Of a DNA stretch of 64,000 nt, positions 56,602 to 64,000 are shown piece after piece (the stretch's first letter is position 1; the number at the start of each line of letters is the position of its first letter). Below the pieces are notes generated by a model that saw only the letters and a list, made by a program, of their open reading frames with translations, ran no database searches and was not told where the DNA came from. Both the position numbers and the translations under genes were made by a program. The stretch is from Euwallacea fornicatus (lineage: Eukaryota > Arthropoda > Insecta > Coleoptera > Curculionidae). The DNA is taken from NCBI RefSeq assembly GCF_040115645.1, contig NC_089546.1:2825001-2889000 (forward strand), in the 5' to 3' direction.

Positions 56602-57673
56602 TACAGGGTGTTATTTAAGTGCATGATCAAACTTCAAGAGGTGATTCTTTGAATTTCTAAGACGAAAAGTTTATATAAACATAGCTTCGAGAATGCTTCA
56701 TGATCAAAATATACGATGTCCAACTTAAAAAAAAAAATCGTTATTCGTAAAAATATTAATAATTCTTTAGCCGATTTTGTTCAAATTTAGTAGTGTTGGT
56801 TATGATTAGTAGTGTTATTCACGTGCCACCGATTGTTTAAACTTTTATATATTTTTCGCATTAAGCATAGTCATGGCCACCCAGATCACCAGATTTAAGT
56901 CCGTTAGATTTCTTCGTTTTGGGGGCATGTAAAATCTTTTATTTATAGAACTCCGGTCAATACTGAAGGACAATTAATCCAACGAATAGGAGATTTATAT
57001 AATCAGATGAGGTACACATTCACTGGGAATATTTAAACATATTCGGCAATCGATGTTAAGACGAGCTAATGTTTACATTGAAGTTGAAGAAAGATATTTT
57101 TAGCAAATATTGTGAGTTTCGTAAAACTTATTGTTAAATAGTTTTTCTACAAAAAAAATTGCGTATCGTTCGTTTAAATGTAGTTTTAATAAACCGTTCA
57201 TTACCGTACCTATGTTTATATATATATATATATATACCCTTCAAATTAAAATTACTTAAAAAATCATTCCTTGAAATTTGGCCAAGAACTTAAATATTGT
57301 ACTGTATGTATCTAATTTCCTTTCTATAAATGAAAGACTTTACATGCCCCCAAAAGAAAAAATCTAACGGATTTAAATCTGGTAATCCTGGTGCTATGAC
57401 TGCATAGTGCGAAAAAAGTATTAAACGTTTAAATTAGTCAGTAGCACATAAACAACAATAATCACCATAAATAACATTGCCAAATTTTAACAAAATCAGG
57501 TAAAAGATTATTAAGATTTTCATGAAAAACCAATTTTTTAATAAAAGTTCGACAGCCTGTATCTTGAAAACGAGGCATTACAGGATCTATGTTTATATAA
57601 GCTTTTCGTCTTAGAATCACGCATAGAATCACTCCTTGAGGTTTGGCCATTTACTTAAATAACACTCTTTCTA
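56602..57673. mobile_element. Head-to-head pair of transposase-bearing fragments
   Basis: 56602 to about 57302 is one element: left end CAGGGTGTTATTTAAGTG at 56604, right end ATCATTCCTTGAAATTTGGCC then TACTGTA near 57262-57304. From about 57320 to 57673 a second copy of the left ~350 bp lies in the opposite orientation, ending in AATAACACTC at 57667. Both copies hold the same transposase segment: plus strand about 56885-57000 (GHVKSFIYRTPVNTEGQL) and minus strand about 57400-57325 (LPDLNPLDFFFWGHVKSFIYRK). A (TA)n run lies at 57216-57236. The arrangement makes a large imperfect palindrome with coding remnants in both arms. Confidence 0.75.
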
Positions 57674-60416
57674 ATTACTTCTACTAGACATGTTATGGTA
57701 ACGGAACTTGCAATGAGCGATAATCCTAGATGTTCTATACACAATACTAATTTTAAATGATTATTTATAGAGCAACATAGAAGGACTCAAAGAGAGACAT
57801 GCAGCACAAGAGTAACCTTATCTTCAATTAATCTTTGGTACAGTGAAAAAATGAAATGAAACCAAACTCTAGCTCTATCCTCAAAGTTATTACTACCCCA
57901 AAATTGGGGAATTTCACAAACACTAAACAGGACGTTTCAGCTTAAATCTCTGGATATTTATGGGCAGCCATAAAAGAAGTTTTCCTTATCTGAAACTGCA
58001 TTATTCATCGGATGCTGTTTATTCGGGACAAAATGCCGGATTTGGATGGGGCGGGTAAAAACAATCCAGAAAGTTTCCGGATTATTAACATGGTTCAATT
58101 CATTGCCATTTACTGTGCCAATGGATTAATATTTATATGACCCCAAGAAACTTGCAAAATATAGGCATTTCTATATTACAGTCGGGATATAAAAAGGGCT
58201 GATTCAGATGAATATTTTATTGAAACGCCTCGAGAATTGGAATAAAACTTGGATGTTGCTGACAAATCCCGGAAATAAGTTGAAATTTTAGAGGATGTAT
58301 GAAAGGGAGTCTTACTTTTTGAATGTAATGAAATCAACCCCCGGGACGGGGTGTCGTTAAGAGTGGCACTTTCAATTTCAAAGCGGCCGCCAAGAGTAAA
58401 CACAGAAAATTACGCATTCTCCGTAATCCAAATCTCATCCAGTGTAGACTCTCGAAGGCAACAACCACCAAATAAACATCCAAAATTTGCATGTCTAGCC
58501 GAAGAATTAATCTTTCCACTTAACCGAATCCTGAATACATTTATAATGAAGTTGGCTGGATTTGAACAGGAGTTTTTGTCCTAAAAACCTAAGAAACTAA
58601 ATTGATTGAGCTCTGAGAAAACAATTTTCCCTCCACAAGGCTTCAGTGATTGTTTCGCTGGGAACTAGACAAGCCATCAAGGGAGAGTGTGATAATGCTT
58701 TTAGACACATTTCAGGAGGTAAGACGAGAATAATACATGGGCGTAGGAGGCTTTTCCTTGTTTATATACATATGTATGTAATTTAATACTTGAGGAATTC
58801 GTACGTATCCTTCTACACAAATTAAACTCATATTAGTCTGGGCATGTGTCGGAATTAAAAGTTTGAGCCAAGAAGCCCAGTGAAGCGTCAAAATCAATAT
58901 AATCATGTTATGGTGACGCGTATAGAATAATGAGATATGATGGAACTTGAACAAGCCAATTGAATAAATAGTCGAGATTCTATATAAAATTTGTCGATAG
59001 AAGAAAATGTTAAGTTTGAAATAGAACTAAATTCACGATAAACTTACCGTTGAGAAAGATTTTCCCTTTTTTCTGTACAAGTAAAAAGTGATTCCCTGAG
59101 CTCAAATTGTGTTGGACAGAGCTAGTTTATAATGCTTCCAATTAAATGTAAGTGATAAGGTTTCCTTCTTTAAAAAAAAATGTTCCGCCTCTGGAAAGAT
59201 CCTTATCGAAAATCGACATCATACCATACAATGTTGACTTTGTCATCAGATACTTTCGTTTATGTTTGATTTTCCGGCGAAAAGGATTTAATTTCCAGCA
59301 TTTCCGGGCCTAAGAAACTAATTCAGACGTTTTTCTGTTTGCCTTCCCTCTGAAATTTCCTGCGTAAGGTAGAAACAACTGATATCTTTAGCAGATGGCT
59401 TTTATACGAGAACTAAAAATTTTCCAATAATGTCCATTAAACGGAACAACTTCCAGCAATTTTTTTCGATCGGAGGTGTGTGTCCCTTCCCGAACTTTTA
59501 TCAAAAGGGCACTGCGATAGGACCTTTTCTGCAGACCAAGGGATGCTAAAGTGGAAGGGTATTTTATTTTTATGTGCGTTTTCTGACCTCTGACACTGGA
59601 TAAAATGCCAAAATTTACGGACTGTGCGAAAACATCTAACTCTTTACAGACTTGACGACTTTTGTTGTTTATGGTCCATTTTTCTTTTATAATACGTATT
59701 TATGGCCGCTGGGATGGGTTTTCAAACACTTCTCTGAATCTCAATAGGCATAAGAATGGAATGAAAGAAGATACAGGGAAATTTTACAAAGGAAAAACGT
59801 GTTTTCTCATATCCAATTTTCTTTAAGTTCTAAGAAGCTCAAATACTTTTCGAAATCCAAATGAGAGACTTCATAATCACAATCTCCCATTTTAGTACGT
59901 GCGTGGGCTAACAATGTAAAGCAATTTTCCACCAGAACCTCATAAACCTAATTAATCATTAAGAGTACCTACCAATTAAAATAGGGCTTAAATAATTTCT
60001 AAGTGAGTAATAGTGAAACCTTGTTAAATCAATTCAGGGCGAGAAAGTTTTGAAGTTGAATAATGGATGTTGGCCAATGAATTAGTTAAATACATAGTAT
60101 CAAAATTATTTTGGGTAGAGCTTAAAGTTATGTTCTGAATATGGATTGGGCTTTAAATGTAATTCCTTTAACTTTAGTTTTTCTGGAAAGGAGTAAACAG
60201 ATTTTTTCCTGGCAGCGTAATTAACATTGAAATATCTAGTAATTTATGAGAACGAGGAAAATAAAAGAAATGAGAGAGAAAAAATCGTGAAACATAAACC
60301 CTGCTTTGGAATTAATTTTAACTTCTGTGTATAAAGGAGCTAAATAACCATCAAAATTCGTAAAATTTGATAGCCCTGAACACTCTCTAAACACTCTCTA
60401 AATACTTTTCTTTCAG
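57674..60416. other. Non-coding stretch of mixed composition
   Basis: No transposon or gene homology. Several parts (58000-58180, 59250-59720) are more complex and less AT-rich, resembling unique sequence. An ACATATGTATG palindrome occurs at about 58769. If 60417-60562 is an exon, this stretch would be intronic or upstream sequence. Confidence 0.4.
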
Positions 60417-60562
60417 AACACCCAACATTGAGTGTTATTATATATCCAGAGGGGAAAGGACGAAAGACCTTCTGAGATGTACTTTCCCCGACTGCTATCG
60501 ACACCGAGGTATGGCAGGGGCAAATTTCGATGCTTGCATAAGATTTTACATAAGAAATCTCG
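60417..60562 (+). CDS. Candidate internal exon of an unknown host gene
   Basis: A pyrimidine-rich CTTTTCTTTCAG ends at 60416, with a branch-point-like CTCTAAA upstream. The segment ends at G/GTAAGTAT, a consensus donor with GT at 60563-60564. Of the three frames only one is open throughout: 48 codons from 60418, including RCTFPDCYRHRGMAG and DACIRFYIRNL, with four Cys in all. The 146-bp length is normal for an internal exon; it would enter with one base completing a codon and leave with one base over. I do not recognise the product. A 119-codon frame on the opposite strand (60340-60699) competes, so coding status is unproven. No neighbouring exon was found. Confidence 0.35.
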
Positions 60563-61189
60563 GTAAGTATACGAGATCTAGAAGTTTTTAATTTTGAGGA
60601 AAGACAAAAACATTCGAACGCTATTTTCTTCGACAATAAATCGATGGCGATTTCGTCCAGATCGAAATGCTTAAATATGCAAGTTTTTGGTCTTAACATG
60701 TTTTGAATGCTACATAATATTTTAATAGATATTGTCTTCTCTCAGGATATCGCTTGAAATATCTTCGAAACGCAATGTCTAAGTTACTGTTATTTTGAAT
60801 ACAGCAGTTCCATATATCTCTTTTTTTCTTTTCGTAGGACATTTCGACGATAAATCAGATCGATTAATCAGCATGGAATTTTTTACAATTTGTTTATTAC
60901 CGACAATGGATAAATAAACCACTATTCATATCCTAAAAACGTATTTTTGCAAAAAAAACTAGCTTAAATAAATATATATAATAAATATACCTTGATTGAA
61001 ATAGTGACGATTGTTGATCAATTTTGCACGAAGGAGTGTCGCTGTGACTTGCAAACTCAGGATGGTCCGAACGTGGTATCCAGTCCAGCACCATTTGGGT
61101 TACCGCTTTGTGGAGGCTTCATATTTTTGCCAGACGAAGGATCAAGTGAAGTGAAGCTCAGCGTCAATTCCGATTGTGATGTCCGATTC
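60563..61189. other. Non-coding stretch
   Basis: Would be intron if the preceding exon is real. The last ~200 bases before the retrotransposon scrap are richer in G and C and could be further decayed retrotransposon, but nothing definite can be read. Confidence 0.35.
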
Positions 61190-61555
61190 TTACAATCGGT
61201 CATCATAATAATAACGCACGGACACGCAACGAAACCGAAGAATAACGTGAAGTACCTGTGAATAAAAGTGGACAGAAAATTAAAATTTACTAAACATGTA
61301 CAAAACATCAGACTGGAAATCACTAAAAAGTTGAAAAATTTCCGAAAATCAACATACAAGGGCAAAAAGGTGAGCATTAAAACTGCAACAAACATATACA
61401 AATCTATCCTCAGATCACTGTTATGTTACGGACACATATTAAGGACAAATGCAGCAGAAAAAACGAAAAGATACATACAAACGGAAGAAATAACACTAAG
61501 ACTAATTACAAAAATGAGACACCCCGAAAACCTTTTACATAAACTACCCCATTAA
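61190..61555 (+). pseudogene. Reverse transcriptase C-terminal end of a non-LTR retrotransposon
   Basis: One frame broken by a single TGA (61259-61261, in place of the Gly of the usual KYLG): NNVKYL then IKVDRKLKFTKHVQNI, the strand after the catalytic palm, followed by the thumb-like KLKNFRKSTYKGKKV, YKSILRSLLCYGHIL and AAEKTKRYIQ. Jockey/CR1-type elements have this order. It ends with a TAA near 61553. The catalytic palm with its Asp-Asp box is not present, so this is a strongly 5'-truncated copy, the usual product of incomplete reverse transcription. An (AC)n run follows. Confidence 0.8.
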
Positions 61556-61563
61556 TTAATAAA

Positions 61564-61583
61564 CAAACACACACACACACACA
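61564..61583 (+). repeat. (AC)n simple repeat after the retrotransposon fragment
   Basis: About ten AC units directly after the end of the reverse transcriptase frame. It may be the 3' tail repeat of that element or a microsatellite grown from it. Confidence 0.85.
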
Positions 61584-62279
61584 ATTTTTTTAATATTAAG
61601 CTTAATGTTTTTTCGATGAAAACAGGAAATATTGTAAAAAAAATGTAAAGTTCAAAATTAATATATTTAATGTACAAATGGTCCTCTATTATCTTCTAAA
61701 CAACGAAATAACCTTCTTTCCACCTCTTCTCGGATTCTACTGGAAGATCCCTTTGTAATTTTTTAACATCAGCAGTTATTCGATTTTCTAAATTATTAAT
61801 AATATTGTGTACCCACCTAATTCGTTATATTTTACTTATATTTAGATCTATAATATAATGAAAAACTAAAAGATTAAAATTCATAAATCGCTTAACTTAG
61901 GGGTTGTCCTGGTTTGCCTGAGAGAGACTATAGGAAGAAATACACATGCTACTTATAAATGTTGACATTAATCATGACTCTTCGCAGAGTCAATTTGTGA
62001 AAATGTTAATTACAAAATTCTTTAACGGTTTGCACTTAAATCATTTTGACTAAAACTCCAAATTCATGGGAACTAACTGACCAGTGTTCTGATTGGTCAA
62101 TCAGAACAAGAAAAGCAAATACCAAACCATGCTCACTTTTCTCCAGAGTTTTCTCAAGTACATGGACAATTTGAGATTTGAGCCAAAAGGTAGTTATCCA
62201 CATTTTCTTTCTAACTCAATCTTAACCTTGATTTCGTTTCCAAGTTACATGTAAAAAGTAATCATTTTAATCTCAATAC
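61584..62279. other. Non-coding stretch
   Basis: No homology. A perfect hairpin with 9-base arms and 4-base loop lies at 62086-62107 (GTTCTGATT). Confidence 0.4.
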
Positions 62280-63200
62280 AGACAATTATGGAAGTAATGT
62301 TTTTCCATGGTTACCATTCTGATTTCCGTAGCAGTATCCACGTACAAAATAATACCTTGTACCAGAAGATTTTTCTTAAAGACTCCAACAATATCCCGAC
62401 AAATTGTTTTCTAAACTACAGTTTTAAGATACCTCCAAAAGAAAAATATCAAGCGGCTTTAAATCAGGAAATCTTGCCGGCCATTCCATCGCACCTTTCG
62501 TGCCGATCCACCACCATTTCATGATTTTTGTTATTTTGAGCACTAAATCTAATAAAATTCCGATTTCATGGGATCCTTTCACCAGTAATGTAGTTTTTTC
62601 GACTGCAAACTATCATACCACGTCCATCTGAAGAGCTCCATGCAACACCCCGTAACTACTTCGTTTTACGTTCACTGCAGATCCAGTCATTCTAAATTTT
62701 TGCAATGGCTAAATGACGTAAATATGCGAAAATATTTGTCAGAATGTCGATCATTGAATTCCTGTTCCCTTTTACCTAAAAGATACATTATTTGCACTAC
62801 AAATTAATAAAATTTTCTACTCTTCTTTCTATGAAATAAACAATTTTTAATAATAGCAGTAAATTATTTATTCGTCACTAAACAGTAATACATATTCAAC
62901 ATTAACTGGGTTTTGTCAAATTAGCTTATTCTGTTAAAAAATTTGTTTCTTTGTAATTTTCCTAAAATGACTTTACACATTTTTTAATTATTTACATCAG
63001 AATAATGTATTTTAAATACCGTTTAATATGAGGTACATATTAAGGTACGTGCGATTTAAGATTCTAAAGTTGGGATGGCTGGGGGCGAAGGGGTGTGAGT
63101 AATATTAATATTGCAATACTGCTGTTGCCAAAAATGTTCCCTCTTGAAATATTTCAGATCCTCACAAACAACATTATAGAATTTCTTTTCGTTCTGAATT
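62280..63200 (-). mobile_element. Second copy of the 2.2-kb internally deleted element, left end missing
   Basis: The right end, about 63030-63160, matches the right end of 2150-3410 (GAGGTACA, GCGATTTAAGATTCT, AAGGGGTGTG, GCCAAAAATGTTCCCTCTT). Minus-strand transposase traces at about 62770-62430 run from the N-terminal domain (NDRHSDKYF, SAVNVKRSS) straight to the C-terminal WPARFPDLKPLDIF, with the catalytic middle missing as in the first copy. No left inverted end is visible between 61600 and 62280. Confidence 0.75.
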
Positions 63201-64000
63201 TATTGTTAAGTTTTTAAATGAGTATACTGTATATCGAAGTTTTGAGAAATTGCTAAATCGTAGCTTAAAGCCACATGGACGAATTTTCTAGAATGCTTAA
63301 TAAGTATTTAAAATTTCAGAAGAATTATTGACAAATGTTAAAAGGGAATAAACAAGATTTTCTCATATTCTCATGATTTTCTGATTGAAATAATTACTTA
63401 TAACTAATAGTAAAATATCGTTGGACACTAATATCGAACCTGATTTTGGTGCCTTAAAGAATTCGATAAAAGTATTAAGATAAACAGCGAAACTTTTAAT
63501 AAAATTTTACTTAAATATTTTCTAAATTTCATTCTCTACTTTCTGTATAGTAATACAAGGAAATCTTGAAAGGCAAATTTGGACTTAACCTAAGTTTTGA
63601 TTAACGAGAATTCTTGGATCTCTTATTTGAATAGATTCATTTTCTGCGAGAAATAATTAATTTTCTTCCTATTTACTGTATCTGCTATTACGTAAACGTT
63701 AAAAATTCCAAAGTGAAACTTAGATGTCTTAATTAACATTTAGATTCGAAGTAATATTGAGTAAAGTGATATTATAATTTAAAAAAGAAATCATCCGAAT
63801 AGCAGTGCCACGACTCCTAAACAGTCTTGAGAAATCCCAGAGAATTTTTAAGGTACACATTGAGAGACTTTAAGAATAAGTGTTTGACGTGTTCTATAAT
63901 ATTGTCAAAGAGTTTCAAAATTGGAAGTGAAATGTAATCAGTTCTAATACCCGCTATTATCCTTGATCCAGATCGAAATTCGCATGTATTCAGGTTATTC
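63201..64000. other. Non-coding stretch to the window edge
   Basis: AT-rich, no homology or structure recognised. Confidence 0.4.

Noticed and set aside
60340..60699. 119-codon minus-strand open frame, the longest unassigned one
   Set aside because: No family match and no splice support on that strand; it overlaps the plus-strand exon candidate that has both splice signals.
61057..61401. 114-codon minus-strand frame
   Set aside because: Antisense to the reverse transcriptase fragment, which has clear family homology on the plus strand.
1..64000. tRNA, rRNA, CRISPR arrays, bacterial operons, viral genes
   Set aside because: Read for but not seen; repeats present are dispersed transposons or decayed tandem arrays without regular spacers.

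Overview
The window looks like AT-rich nuclear DNA from an insect, most likely a beetle. I see no intact host gene, no rRNA or tRNA, and no operon, CRISPR or other prokaryotic feature. Nearly all recognisable protein homology belongs to dead transposons of the IS630/Tc1/mariner superfamily. The insect assignment is an inference from the transposon families and the intron-like, gene-poor sequence; the order Coleoptera is less certain.

Four remnants are classical mariners (DD34D type): 1-587, 7185-7690, 31550-32565 (almost full length) and 48993-50283. The last is a 1291-bp element with perfect 28-bp ends and only two stop codons in an otherwise open transposase frame. A larger set belongs to a second lineage. 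Where I could count, these have 41 residues between the second and third catalytic Asp (DD41D, rosa-like), TA target sites, and long terminal inverted repeats of roughly 130-390 bp. The best are 18585-20652, 39403-41261 and 51227-53065, which are end-to-end elements with decayed transposases. Shortened relatives lie at about 2150-3410, 3915-4537, 17395-18006, 24347-25231, 27704-28915, 29756-30598, 42626-43462, 47082-48116, 56602-57673 and 62280-63200.

A third class has very long inverted arms and no coding sequence: 25230-26615 (arms about 630 bp), 35660-36577, 33186-33712 and 53115-54336. The last has two arms of about 423 bp that differ at only a handful of positions and is the youngest-looking structure here. 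Insertions are nested and clustered. A 623-bp element sits inside another transposase at 3915-4537; two elements abut at 25230; a full element and the near-perfect foldback lie 50 bp apart near 53.1 kb; and two transposase fragments lie head to head at 56.6-57.7 kb.

Minor components are non-LTR retrotransposon scraps (reverse transcriptase at 61190-61555, RNase H at 50755-51060 and possibly 38970-39165), old tandem repeats (43.6-44.1 kb and 54.4-56.0 kb) and dispersed repeat pairs (14.4/18.2 kb, 37.5/44.5 kb). The remaining stretches are non-coding as far as I can see and could be intronic or intergenic. The one candidate for a host exon is 60417-60562 (+), which has a good 3' splice site, a consensus 5' splice site and one open frame.
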